From the NCBI GenBank assembly GCA_034231615.1, contig CM067311.1, forward strand, positions 14,975,360-15,039,359: 64,000 nucleotides of DNA. The letters are read 5' to 3'. Shown here one piece after another: positions 47,800-58,234 of the stretch (its first letter is position 1; every line of letters begins with the position of its first letter). The notes under the pieces were generated by a model. It was not told the DNA's origin and searched no databases. It saw nothing but the letters and a program-made list of their open reading frames with translations. The DNA comes from Meghimatium bilineatum. Taxonomy: Eukaryota; Mollusca; Gastropoda; Stylommatophora; Philomycidae. Both the position numbers and the translations under genes were made by a program.

Positions 47800-47938
47800 A
47801 CTGTGAGAATTTCACACGGCACAGAAGCACAGACAAACATCATGATAAATGGGCATAAATTTGAGGACATGAATATTTTCAAATACCTCGGATCCTGCGT
47901 ATGCAGCGACGGAAAACGCAAAACAGACTTAAAGATAT
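47800..47938 (+). pseudogene. LINE reverse-transcriptase thumb fragment
   Basis: The plus-strand frame gives 'IMINGHKFEDMNIFKYLGSC' followed by 'VCSDGKRKTDLKICP' and a stop. 'F-K-Y-L-G-S' followed by 'S-D-G' and a basic stretch is the motif E and early thumb region of animal LINE reverse transcriptases. Only about 45 residues remain. The next LINE-like piece (48250) would lie further downstream in a similar protein, so both may come from one element split by the SINE-A at 48038. Confidence 0.6.
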
Positions 47939-48037
47939 GCCCCTAAGGCTGGAGATATAACTGATATGTCAAAGTTAACTTTAATTTGGAAAAGATAAAT
48001 CAGTGTTAGTGTGAAAATCTAACATTGAATCTGACTT

Positions 48038-48203
48038 CCGCTGAAGACGGATGTGTCGGGCCATTGGCGCAAATAAAACGGCGACACAACGCATTTCCAT
48101 TCTCTGGACTATATCCTGCTGGAAATCTAAAAGGGCCATTGTCCTACTTCAATAGAGATCCAGCAGGAGTTTGAGAATGAACGCTGAAGAAGAAGAAGAA
48201 GAA
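48038..48203 (+). mobile_element. SINE-A, full length, 11-bp TSD
   Basis: 'gaatctgactt' at 48027-48037 and 48204-48214 flanks a 166-bp copy starting 'ccgctgaagacggatgtg' and ending in (GAA)n. Confidence 0.92.
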
Positions 48204-48249
48204 GAATCTGACTTATGTTGTTCATTGTGTTGTGTTGGTGTGTAAGCTG

Positions 48250-48350
48250 AACACTCACTGCAGTCATGGAGAAAGGATACAGACCTTCGAATACAAATGT
48301 TACAGACAAATTCTGCGCATCTCCTATAGAGGGCATGAGACAAATATGTC
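48250..48350 (+). pseudogene. LINE thumb/connection fragment
   Basis: Plus-strand frame: 'CSHGERIQTFEYKCYRQILR' then 'ISYRGHETN'. 'E-R-R-I-Q-x-F-E-x-K-C-x-R-x-L-L-R-I-S-Y' is a very common segment of animal LINE polyproteins after the thumb. It lies about 300 bp after the 'KYLGS' fragment with SINE-A between, consistent with one decayed element at 47800-48350. Confidence 0.65.
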
Positions 48351-48470
48351 AATCAATCAAGTGCCATGCCGAATGGCATAGGCGATCATGTTTCTCCACA
48401 ACTCTCTTGTGTTGTCAATGAGCTCGGTTTGTGAAATTTTACCGTGCCACAATACTAGTCCATCTAGCGA
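48345..48470. repeat. Dispersed repeat shared with 36645-36835
   Basis: 'tcaatcaagtgccatgccga' and 'catgtttctccacaactct' recur as at 36650. It may be the 3' UTR or neighbour of a LINE. Confidence 0.55.
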
Positions 48471-48694
48471 CAAATGTGTACATTAGAAATAAAATAGATT
48501 CATACAAGAATCATTACTTTCAATAGTAAAGCAACAAATATACCTACTTGCATGGTTTATAGGTCTGTTGCTTAGGTGGAGGTGGGTGGTGGGAGGTGGG
48601 TGTTCAACTCCCCTCTTCCACCCTTAGGAAATCATGTTTTTTATTTGCTAGGAATTTAGCCAAAAGTTGGGTGAAATCCCTACATTAACGATTT

Positions 48695-49388
48695 TTCACA
48701 AAAAATTCATCAGCTTTCTCATTTAAAAAATCAACTTTCTCATCAAAAAAGTCATCAGCTTTCTCATCAAAAAAGTCATCAGCTTTCTCATCAAAAAAGT
48801 CATCAGCTTTCTCATCAAAAAAGTCATCAGCTTTCTCATTAAAAAAAGTAATCAGCTTTCTCATTAAAAAATCATTTTTCTCATAAAAAGTCATCAGCTT
48901 TCTCATAAAAAATCAACTTTCTCATCAAAAACGTCATCAGTTTTTTCATCAAAAAAGTCATCAGCTTTCTCATCAAAAAAATCATCAGCTTTCACATAAA
49001 AAAATTCATCAGCTTTCTCATCAAAAAAATCATCAGCTTTCTCATCAAAAAAGTCATCAGCATTCTCATCAAAAAAGTCATCAGCTTTCTCATCAAAAAA
49101 GCCATCAGTTTTCTCATCAAAAAAGTCATCAGTTTTCTCATAAAAAAGTCATCAGCTTTCACATAAAAAAAGGTATCAGCTTTCTCATCAAAAAAGTCAT
49201 CAGTTTTCGCATCAAAAAAGTTTTCAGCTTTCTCATTTAAAAAAGTCATCATCTTTCTCATTCAAAAATTCATCAGTTTTCGCATCAAAAAAGTCATCCA
49301 TTTTCACATCTAAAAAGTCATCACCTTTAGCATCAAATAAGTCATCAGCTTTCTCATAAAAAAAGTCATCAGTTTTCTCATAAAAAGG
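48695..49388. repeat. 24-bp minisatellite, about 28 units
   Basis: Units 'agctttctcatcaaaaaagt' then 'catc' with length changes in the A-run. On the minus strand 24 bp encodes an 8-residue pattern (DDFFDEKA), but A-run changes shift the frame repeatedly. Confidence 0.94.
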
Positions 49389-49522
49389 AAGGAATTAAAT
49401 TAAAAAATTTAATAATTTATTATTTTATAGGTAAATCCCCTTCCTCAATGAAAACTTGTCTGCGGCTCTGATGGTTTTTTTGGATGTGTGATGATATGAT
49501 TATTCATTATAAACTATACTAC

Positions 49523-49692
49523 AGGGAACAGTCGAGGTTGGAAGAAGCAGACGAAGACTAAGAAAATCATGGACAGGCGGCATCAAGGGCTGGATAGGTC
49601 AAGATATTTTCACACTCATCTGCGTCGCTGAAGAAAGAATTTGCTGGAGAACTCTGGGTGTTGTTTCATCCCATGTGGTACTACTGTGAACC
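49523..49692 (+). pseudogene. LINE C-terminal fragment
   Basis: The plus-strand frame reads 'GTVEVGRSRRRLRKSWTGGI', then 'KGWIGQDIFTLICVAEERIC' and 'WRTLGVVSSHVVLL', then stop. The order G-T-V-E-G-x-R-R-R-x-R-K-S-W, a leucine-rich spacer, A-x-E-R-x-x-W-R-x-L is the typical end of an animal LINE protein. The frame is intact over about 55 codons. The rest of the element is absent. Confidence 0.7.
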
Positions 49693-50520
49693 TGGCAGGT
49701 TATAGCAGTTTTACCCAACCTTTTCTTTAAACCTTTCCCCACCCTCAATCTTTCAAAAATTCTGATGCCACCCCCCAGTCCTACATTTTTTATAGGTCTA
49801 TTCAAAAAATGACTTATTCCATAAATGAAACCTAATTATAACTTGTTCAGGACACAAGACTTGCGTTTTAGGAAGAAAACACTAGAAAATTATTAAAAGA
49901 AAAAAAAACAGTTAAGTAGGCTAAATTTTCAAAACATATAATGGACAACTAAATCTCAAGAACACAATTTTTTTAAGTGTCCCCCAAACAATGAAATTCC
50001 CCCCCCCCCTTTCACCTTTGGGGCGTGTGCCACAACACCGGGTTATAGGCTTATAGTATGGTGTGATAGCAGGGAGACGAACATGAGGTAAATGGGAACT
50101 GTCGCTGACCTTTCGTGCGAAGACGGTTCCTCATCTGTAATGAATAGGCTATTGTAATGTTAAACTTCTGTCATGTTTACGGGGAAATGTCACTTTATAA
50201 AAAAAAAAAAGGAACGTGCCAACTCTGATTAAGAACCTCGAATAAATAGGTCAGACTTAGGCCTGTTCAATCAATCGTCTCATTTTATCCTCACGCTAAA
50301 CCCCCCCTCCCCCACCACAAAACCCAACGACCGAGAAATACAGGAATACTCAAAAATGTATACACTGTAAACTAATAACGATGTACACAGGAGACACAGT
50401 CACGTGACATTTACAGTGTATGAATAAATGTCTCCTTAGTTGATGATTGGTCGATAAGGGATTACAACCTTTTGGTTAAGGTATGTTGACATCATGGACT
50501 TAGAATATCATGGCCTGTCA
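49693..50520. other. No gene recognised; simple-sequence runs only
   Basis: This contains short A-runs (50198-50211) and C-runs (49998-50009 and about 50302). I see no coding frame or named repeat. Confidence 0.4.
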
Positions 50521-50559
50521 GAAAAACTAATGTGGAAGTGTTGAAAGAGTCAAATGCGA

Positions 50560-50819
50560 AACGGACCCTAATAAATAATATAAGAAAAAGACAATCTTCA
50601 TATTTTTGGCCACTTCATGAGACAAGGAGGTTTGGAGAATATAGTCACAACAGGCAAGATTGAAGGCAACAGAGACAGATGGCTACAACGTGAAAATATA
50701 TTAGACAGTTTGACAACATGGCACGGCAGGGAAACAACAACGAGCTTGATACATAATACTGGAGACAGGGAGATATGGAGAGCCATGGTCGCCTACGCCA
50801 GCCGGCATGGCACCTGATG
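50560..50819 (+). pseudogene. LINE C-terminus with one frameshift
   Basis: One frame ends 'IRKRQ' and the next continues 'LHIFGHFMRQGGLENIVTTG', 'KIEGNRDRWLQRENILDSLT', then 'HNTGDREIWRAMVAYASRHG' and stop at 50815-50817. The shift lies near 50598. 'F-G-H-x-M-R', 'V-T-T-G-K-I-E-G-x-R-x-R' and 'D-R-E-x-W-R-x-M' followed by 'R-H-G-T' is a distinct LINE C-terminus, different from those at 1371, 49523 and 56185. A TGATGATGATG tail follows at 50816. Confidence 0.78.
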
Positions 50820-51154
50820 ATGATGTTGATATCGTCCTAGCGTAAATAGGCTTCAATTTCTAGCAAGTGTACTCAAAGGCTCTACTGGCTTCGTGAACTG
50901 TTATTCCACGTGATCTGGTGGTAAAAGTCCATTCGAACCACTGATTGTGGATTATTTTGATCGTCTGTGTCTCACGTCATCTGTGTCATGAAAATGTTCG
51001 GAGATGAACTCCGTGAACACAGCATTCATTCACAGTCATATGTTTATCAATGAACTCTCTAGTGATTGCAAAGATAGTCTTGAAAAGATAATCCATTCTT
51101 CACCAAGATCGATGCCTTCTGGTGTAAACATCTTTTCAACTTCTTGTTTCATCT

Positions 51155-51625
51155 TCTGTATCCATTCTCAAGCTCCTGCAGATCAGCAGGATATAGTCAA
51201 GATAAACGTTGTGCCATAATTGACAGCTTAACTGACAAATCGAACTTCAGCATAGCCTCTAGGTCAATTTGACACTGTGGGGTGAGACCAGTGTTATAAA
51301 TATGTTATAGGTCATATAAGTAGGGGGAGGGGGGAGGAGTAATTCCCTTTAAAAAGTCATTCGTGTGTTTTGTGTATCAGATCTTCATGTGATGTTCCTT
51401 TTGTGAAAATCTCTACGGGGTGGGGGGGGGAGAGACTTTTTACCCGAATTTTGGCCAAATTTCTAATGCTAAAAGGCATAGACCTATTCTGATTTGCTAA
51501 AGAACGGGAAATTGAATATCTCAACCCTACGGGCCTTTATGGGACAACAAACTCCACCTTAAATTCCTCTTAGTTGCTGCTTGACAGGTAACAGTTTAGC
51601 TCCCCATGCTCCCCTTTCAGACCCG
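51155..51625 (-). repeat. SINE-B split by about 230 bp
   Basis: The minus-strand 3' part lies at 51155-51285 ('attctcaagctcctgcagat' to 'aacttcagcatagcctc'). The 5' part lies at about 51530-51625 ('tgggacaacaaactccacc', 'cttagttgctgct', 'ctcccctttcagacc'). The intervening segment, with G-runs, is unclassified. Confidence 0.6.
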
Positions 51626-51639
51626 CCAACCAAGGACGA

Positions 51640-52560
51640 TTTCTATTGGAAATTAAGTTTATCTAACTATCACTACGTTCAGATTTTTGTTTACTAGAAA
51701 CAGATTCTTGAAGAGATTCTTTCTTTTTAATTATATCAAAGAACATAGGTCATCTGTGATGAAAATTAAATTTATTTATTGGATAATCTCCGTGACAGAA
51801 GACACATGGCAATCACATAATACTATGAATTAATTAATACTTATACAGAAAATACCTTATGACCACTGATCTATGTATAAATAAATCAAGTCTTCACGCT
51901 CTACCGCATTTAGGATTACCAAGCGTGTTTATTCGCTTGAACAAAGCGAGACCAGGTGTGTTGATTTGAACACTTAACACATTTCTTGTATTTGTAAACT
52001 GTTATAGAAACTGGGACATAGGCAAAACAGGGCGAGATATAAGTCAGTGTTATAAAACCAAGACAATCTTGGTGAGACCTGGACACATCTTTGCACTCAA
52101 TACATACAATTACAATACATACGTGCCATTAACATAAACAAATGTATATTTCCGCAATTTTAGTAAGCAATGTATCAAGTCAAAATATTTTGAGTTTACA
52201 TTTTTTTTAAACTCAGCTGACACAGGTGGATGTCGTTATATTGTGGAATTGCGTTATTGTTGAAAGTAAATTTTCTCTCAAAAATGAAGCGTTTTAAACT
52301 CACAAATTGCAATACCATTTTTTTTCTCGTGAATACTAAATTTATTTTCTTGTGTTAACGAAATTATAATTAGATAATTAAGATCTTTTAAATTACGAAT
52401 TAAGAATTATGGCCATAAAAACTGTAAGACTACTTTTTATCAAAATACTTTATTTATTCTTTCCAATAAATAGCAGTATCCAAATGTTAAATCAAAAATA
52501 CGTTTAAGTGTAAGGGTGTAAATACAAATAATACTAAAATTTAAGTAATTACAAAGTTAT
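51640..52560. other. AT-rich, no feature recognised
   Basis: No convincing open frames, repeats or RNA genes seen. Confidence 0.4.
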
Positions 52561-53040
52561 TTCATGACAAAAAAGTCGAGTGAAGCACTTTCTCCGCAGC
52601 TCTCCTACACCCCCGTAATCCTCTCTCGAGGCGGTATGACATAGAAGGCGCCGCAATCGAAAGCCACTCGGACGCTGAGTACAGCTCACCACTCAGCAGA
52701 GCACGTTTATGCTGTTAACATTCCGTACGACCGAAAACTTCACCCCGGTGACTTCGTCCTGTCTTAACATGTCATATGGGGAGGAACCAGCCTAGATCCC
52801 AAGCGGTACTGTGACGAGCGAGCTGACTCGACACTGGCTGAACCTTGACCCCGCGGTGGAGTCTAAGACATGTGAACGGACTACTGACACTAGTTCCCAT
52901 ACAAAGTCAAGAGCCAACTTTTGCATGTAAAGTTCCGCGGGGAACTTGAACCTTATACGGACATTATCCCTTAACATCCAAAAGTTTATGTGCCACACTT
53001 TTGTTCACCATGTCAACAGTTAGGGAAGAATGTCGTGCAT
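52560..53040. promoter_or_regulatory. Isolated CpG-rich block
   Basis: This roughly 480-bp block is dense in CpG ('ctctcgaggcggtatg', 'aaggcgccgcaatcg', 'ccgtacgaccg', 'gttccgcgggg'), in contrast to AT-rich flanks. CpG-rich islands often mark promoters or first exons in invertebrates. A 'tataaata' lies at 53063. A 68-codon minus-strand frame (52792-52998) has no recognisable domain. No transcript direction can be assigned. Confidence 0.35.
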
Positions 53041-54130
53041 ATTGCTTTCAAAAAAACGTTTTTATAAATAGTAGAACGGGGAAGAGTTACATAAAATCAC
53101 TCAAAATAAATAGAGTTGTTTATTTAAATTATATTACCACATGATCAGATCAAAATATTTGTGTTCTTATGATTTATTAATACATTTGCACATATTAATA
53201 CATTTCACATGTATTACATCCCCTTATCTGATAGTATCTGCGGGGTTATGACCCTTAATGAATAATGGAAATGTCCACTCTCTATAGCCCTGCTATCCTA
53301 GACAGAGCCTCAAAATATATTTCACAAAATTATTTTTCCATACAGAGCCTCAGTTTTTATCCTATTTTTGCATTGCAATGACGTTTTTATCTTTTTAAAA
53401 CGTCAAGTTCCAAAAAGAGTCATGTTTTTATGTTGTGAGTTTAATTCAAGTACAATTAGTTTTCGCAAAAACAAAACACTTGACATTTGTTTGGACAATC
53501 ATTCAATCATGACTATTACATTTTTGTTTGTAAACGTTTTATGAGATTGTCTTTTGCTAGGTCATATCGACTTACTGTACCGTGTCTCTCGTCAAATACA
53601 GTCACGTGAACTCATTCTTCTAAATGACTTTACTTGACGTTGATTTGTCATTGGCTGTCGACACAATGTATACAAAAGTGACCAATTAAAATCACTGTAA
53701 TGGTTAAATAATGTGACTTCAGATGGATTATTTTCAAATAGTCCACACAACTAATTGAGAGACAAGATTATACAGTGTAGTAAACAATGTGTAATTGGGA
53801 ATTTTTGATACAACATCGGTATATTCCGGTCATTTCTATTTGTACTGGTGTCTTTCAGCAGACATGGGTTACATGTGATCTGTTGCATTCTTTATCTTTA
53901 TAATAACTAATGAAACCAGTATTCTGATTTTCACACTTTTCTTTTATTAATATATGATATGCAAGTTGTTTGGGAAAATTAGCGGTATATTGCCCTGAAT
54001 GATGGATGCACAAAATAACCACCATTTAACACGTATTGTGTTTAGGCAAGTGCCACCAACTCGTTCCGTCAAAAGCACTAGACAACACAAATTGTTTTTA
54101 AAAAGTCACACACCATTAGTGTTTTTTTTT
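53041..54130. other. AT-rich, no feature recognised
   Basis: There are a few short duplications ('cagagcctca' near 53302 and 53345). No coding potential recognised. Confidence 0.4.
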
Positions 54131-54134
54131 AAAT

Positions 54135-54365
54135 CTCGAGAGGGGAACAAATAATAGCAATACTGTTTGCTTTCCATGTATATTTTAAGAAACGACTAAG
54201 GAGGTTATATGGTGGAGTTGGCTGCCCCCTCCTATATAAGGTCACAATGATACAGTGCCATTATAAAGTCGAATGTGTTAGGTCAAAAGCGAAGATCTCG
54301 CATCAATGTTGTGAACAATGACAAAACGCTAATTTGCAGGAGTTTGAGAACAAACGCAGACTCAA
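54135..54365 (+). repeat. SINE-B copy
   Basis: 'ggggaacaaataatagcaat' to 'tttgcaggagtttgagaac' and 'aaacgcaga', with the family's central blocks diverged. Confidence 0.7.
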
Positions 54366-55189
54366 TTATCCAGAGTGAGAACTAAGATGGAAAGCATCTA
54401 TGTCTTGTTGACAAGATCTCAATTTTCTTTTTATCTCCTGTTACCAGGGTTGATCACATCATCCGTAATATCACTCCCTTAATAATCACTTGTGCTTGTG
54501 CTTCTTTCTCTCCCACTTTCATCATCGCTTGCCTCCCATTTCGTCATACGTGTGTTTCTATTCATTGTTAGTCAGCTATAGTTTGTCCTGATGATGGTTT
54601 CTTTTTCAAAACTTCGTATGTCTTTGCGTCTATTCGCTAGTACGTCGTGTGTATACATATTGACAACATTTGTATCTAAATCCGTTTTTCCTTATATTCC
54701 ACTGTGTTGCCCCAGCCCTCGTATTTCCAGCCGATGTGTTGTTCCCGGCACTAGAGATTAATTCCAATAGACCAGAGAAAAAAGCTTGTCATCTTTCCTC
54801 AAGGATTATTACTATCGTATATCTTATGCGTCGCATAATTCTTTTCTCCTTCTTCCTCGTTTTCCAGCAGGTCAGATGCTGATATGGATTCCATCAAAGA
54901 ACTGTTCTGTAGTTAGAAGCTCCAGTGCAGTAGTTAGTGCAGTAGAGCTTTCCGCCAGAATTGTTTCAGATAGCCATCGTTTCTCCCTTGTGATGTGATA
55001 TAGTGGGCAGTTTTGTAAAAAGAATAGAAGCATTCAAAAACTTATTTTTGTGTCGCAGATCTGGAAGAATCTGCGCCATAGTTTCATTTTTGGGTGAAAT
55101 TATCCCCCTCCCTTCAAATATATAGCCCCAAACGTGGACCTAATTACATTTTGAGAACCACTGATCTTTATCTGCTTTATCTTTTTATG
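54366..55189. other. No feature recognised
   Basis: Two 70-codon frames here show no domain or motif; I do not support them as genes. Confidence 0.4.
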
Positions 55190-55440
55190 TGTACGTCCTC
55201 AAACTCCTGTATGTTATCAGGATGTAATCCGGAGAATGGAATGGGGTATGTCATGATTTACATCGTGGTTGCGATATCTGCGCCTTTCGATCTGACACAC
55301 CCTATTCAGCATGATTTCTGCATAGCATGATCCTCTATTGAATAGGAGAGCCAAATCAACCCCCCCCCCCGAAAAAAAAACTTCTTAGTCACATTTTACG
55401 ATGTGCATGGTAGACAACAATAACAGTACCACTAACTTTG
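55190..55440 (-). repeat. SINE-B copy
   Basis: On the plus strand it reads 'cctcaaactcctgtatgtta', 'gtaatccggagaatggaatg', 'cgcctttcgatctgacac' and 'cttcttagtcacattttacg', which is the reverse of SINE-B. A C-run followed by an A-run at 55361-55379 is a local expansion. Confidence 0.7.
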
Positions 55441-55715
55441 CTTCTTTTTCCACACCACATTGGCAACACTGATCTAAACCACATTCACTGATCTAAACCA
55501 CATATCACAGTACACACCACGCATTGTTTGTGTTTTGGTTTTTCTTACTAGTCCTAATGTTGACATCTTAAGAGCACTCTAACTTTCGTGAACTGTGTTC
55601 ACGAGATAGAAATAGGGCTCTGTTTACTAGAAGAAAACTTGACTATTGTGTCTTAGATAGTCACACTGACTAAACATAATGCTTCATTAATAAAATATAA
55701 TTTAGTCACAGTAAA

Positions 55716-55766
55716 CAGAGAACTTCCCACTTTATAGAAAGTGGTTTTCACTTTATAGAAAGTGGT
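55716..55766. repeat. Tandem pair of short hairpins
   Basis: 'ccactttatagaaagtgg' is a perfect 7-bp-stem palindrome with a 4-nt loop. It is immediately followed by a second copy, 'cactttatagaaagtgg', so two identical hairpins stand in tandem. Confidence 0.75.
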
Positions 55767-56074
55767 TTTACGTTTGCAATGAAGGGGAGATAATATGTAC
55801 AGTTGTCAACATATTTGTTTTAATTAATTATTGTGTCAAAACAAAGTTGAGAAATCTATTCCTGATGTACTTTCAATTTAAACTTGCATTTACCAATTAG
55901 TGTGTTCTTTTTTTAAAATTGTATGCATCTGTCTAAAATATTTTTAAAAATTATTATGAAACTCTCACACTTAGGCTGACACATTAAGTGTTTCCTATAT
56001 ACAAAAACCAGAAATTTGGATGAGATCCCCTTGTTCTATCAATTTTTTAAATATCATAGGGTTACTGTTTCATT

Positions 56075-56880
56075 GTTACAGTTACTCTTACTGTAACTCA
56101 TTGGAGCACATGCCATCTGATGTTAAAATGGTGCCAAGATACTTGACTTTATCCCCATGATTTAATGTTGAATCATAGATAGTATATATCTTCCTTCATT
56201 ATACAAAGGCGTTGGACTTACATCAGCCATGTTCTCAGAATGAACAGCCTAAAAATTCCCCAGCAGTCACTATATTGGGTGCCACCTAGAGTAAGAAGAG
56301 GGAGACCTAGAGAAACTCTACGAAGATCCATTAATAGAGAAGGCATGTCAATGAACCTAAACAACACGCAACAATTGAAAGACCTGGCAACACAGACAGA
56401 AATGGAAAGCTATGGTTTCTGCCCTATGCGCCGCCTATGGCCCTGGAGGAACATAACATAACATAGATAGTAATGCTGTATTCTGGCGGTGTGTATTTCT
56501 TGAAACAGCCATTACTTCTAGTTTCTTCTTGTTTAGACTGAGAGCTTTGTTTTCACTTTTTTGTACTACCATGTCTAACAAACTTCAAATTTCTTTTTCT
56601 CCCCCTGCAATCAGAACTGTATCGTCAGCATATGTTAGATTATTCAGATTTTGTAACCTCTAGCTGCTATTCCTAGCATATTTTCTAAGTTTCATATAAT
56701 ATCCTCTGTATACAGGAAGAAAAGATCTGGTTACATTACACATCCTTGTCTGATGCCCATCTCTATCTTTTGAAATTCTCCTACATTGCCGTCAACACTC
56801 GACACAGCTGTTTGTTTCCAATATATGTTTCTTACTATCTTTAGATCATTTCCATCAACATAGCTGTCATCTTATTTTTA
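56075..56880 (-). pseudogene. LINE reverse transcriptase, decayed, split by another LINE
   Basis: On the minus strand, from 56875 down: 'DSYVDGNDLKIVRNIYWKQT', 'GEFQKIEMGIRQGCVM' (motif B, RQG-C), 'YADDTVLIAGG' (motif C), 'SLNKKKLEVMAVSR' (motif D). After an insertion at 56185-56461 follows 'VKYLGTILTSDGMCSNELQ' (motif E). Several stops and frame changes are present. These motifs are those of a widespread animal LINE lineage. Nothing remains of its endonuclease or C-terminus here. Confidence 0.82.
56185..56461 (+). mobile_element. 5'-truncated LINE 3' end, 11-bp TSD
   Basis: 'catagatagta' at 56174-56184 and 56462-56472 flanks this 277-bp insertion into the minus-strand reverse-transcriptase relic. 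Its frame reads 'QRRWTYISHVLRMNSLKIPQ', 'SLYWVPPRVRRGRPRETLRR' and, after a frameshift near 56400, 'WKAMVSALCAAYGPGGT' and stop. 'G/S-H-V-L-R-M', 'L-x-W-x-P-P-x-x-R-R-x-G-R-P' and 'M-V-x-A-L-C-A' are a classic LINE C-terminus. The tail is (ACATA)n at 56451-56465. The TSD and tail show genuine retrotransposition. Confidence 0.85.
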
Positions 56881-56894
56881 TATACAGTCATATG

Positions 56895-57945
56895 TAGTAG
56901 AATTTATATGCGTATTCTTATACAACTTCTGATTTATGAAACAACAGAGAATGAACAACGTAAAAACAAACTCAATAAACTGCTTTTTGCTGACGATAAA
57001 AACATCATGTATGATGACGAAGAAAAACTGCAAACTCACATCAACTCACAATCAAGAATATGCAATAAATACAACATGCGGATCAACCGACAAAAGGCAG
57101 AAACTATCCAAATAACGAGATCAACAGACAAAAAGCAGAAACTATGCAAATAACGATATTAACAGACAAAAAGCAGAAACTGTGCAAATAACGAGATCAA
57201 CAGAGCATTTAAACATTCAAATGGAGAACACAAAAATAATACAAGTCAAAGAGTTCAAGTACCTACGAAGTATCTTTACAGAAGACGGATGAGTCAATTG
57301 GGAGATAGAAACAAGATGTAAAAAAGGCAAATATTGTGATATACCAGATGTCACTTTTGCTATAACACCCAAAAAACAACACGGAAGTAAAGAAACACAT
57401 AAGTAAGAGCATCGTTCTGCCAACACTATGCTACCAATGTCAGACTTGGCAACTAACACCTACACATAAATAAGAGCATCTTTGTACCAACACTATGCTA
57501 CCAATGTCAGATTTGGCAACTAACACCTACACATAAGAGAAAGATCGAAACATGCGAAATGTCTAAGTAAGACTATTTGAGTCACCAGATTCGACAAGGT
57601 GCGCAATTAGAACATCAGACGGAAACTAAGTATAACATAGTGCATCAAGTATATAGAGAAACAACCGATACAATTGTTTGGACGTCTTATGAGGATGAAC
57701 GGTCCCATTAGAGCGTATAACAAGATTTAACTAATGATAAAAAGCCAAGGGCAGACCAAGGAAAAGATAGACAACATCAAGACCATCCTGAATAAACATG
57801 ACTACACTACAACCATAGCAACATACCTGGCTCTGGAACACAGACTACATCTTCTATACAAACCTCTACCCTCAGCGGCAAGTGTGGACGTTACGACAAT
57901 AGACAATTCTTATAAAAACGTCCACATTAGTAATAATTACTGAAA
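56895..57945 (+). pseudogene. LINE reverse transcriptase 3' half, decayed
   Basis: In plus-strand frames: 'NKLLFADDKNIMYDDEEKLQ' (motif C with FADD), 'CNKYNMRINRQKAETIQI' (motif D), 'VKEFKYLRSIFTEDG' (motif E), 'SIVLPTLCYQCQTWQLTPTH', 'KIETCEMS', 'YIEKQPIQLFGRLMRMNGPI' and 'DNIKTILNKHDYTTT'. The order matches an RTE/CR1-type LINE different from the minus-strand one next to it. Internal duplications occurred after decay: 37-38-bp units at 57090-57205 and a pair of about 75-bp blocks around 57410-57538. Several stops and shifts are present. Confidence 0.82.
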
Positions 57946-58234
57946 TTTAAACCCCCTCCCTCCATTGTCCAAACTATTTTATCTGTTGTTTCTATATATA
58001 TTCTATTCATGGTGTTATATCTATTATCTTTCTGATGTTCTCATTGCGCATTTTGTTGAGTCTGGTGATTCCAATGACCTTCTTCAGACATTTCATTTTG
58101 CAAGTATTGATCTTAAATACATCAAAAATCCTGTACACCATTCAACATAACTGCAGAATGTTCAGAGTGCTCAATAATTACATACTTGGGTTATACATTG
58201 TTCACTTTCTCCACCTTGGATTCACTAGACATTT

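Noticed and set aside
48685..49261. Acidic repeat protein (DDFFDEKA) on the minus strand
   Set aside because: A 24-bp minisatellite with A-run length changes that shift the frame many times; no promoter or homologous domain.
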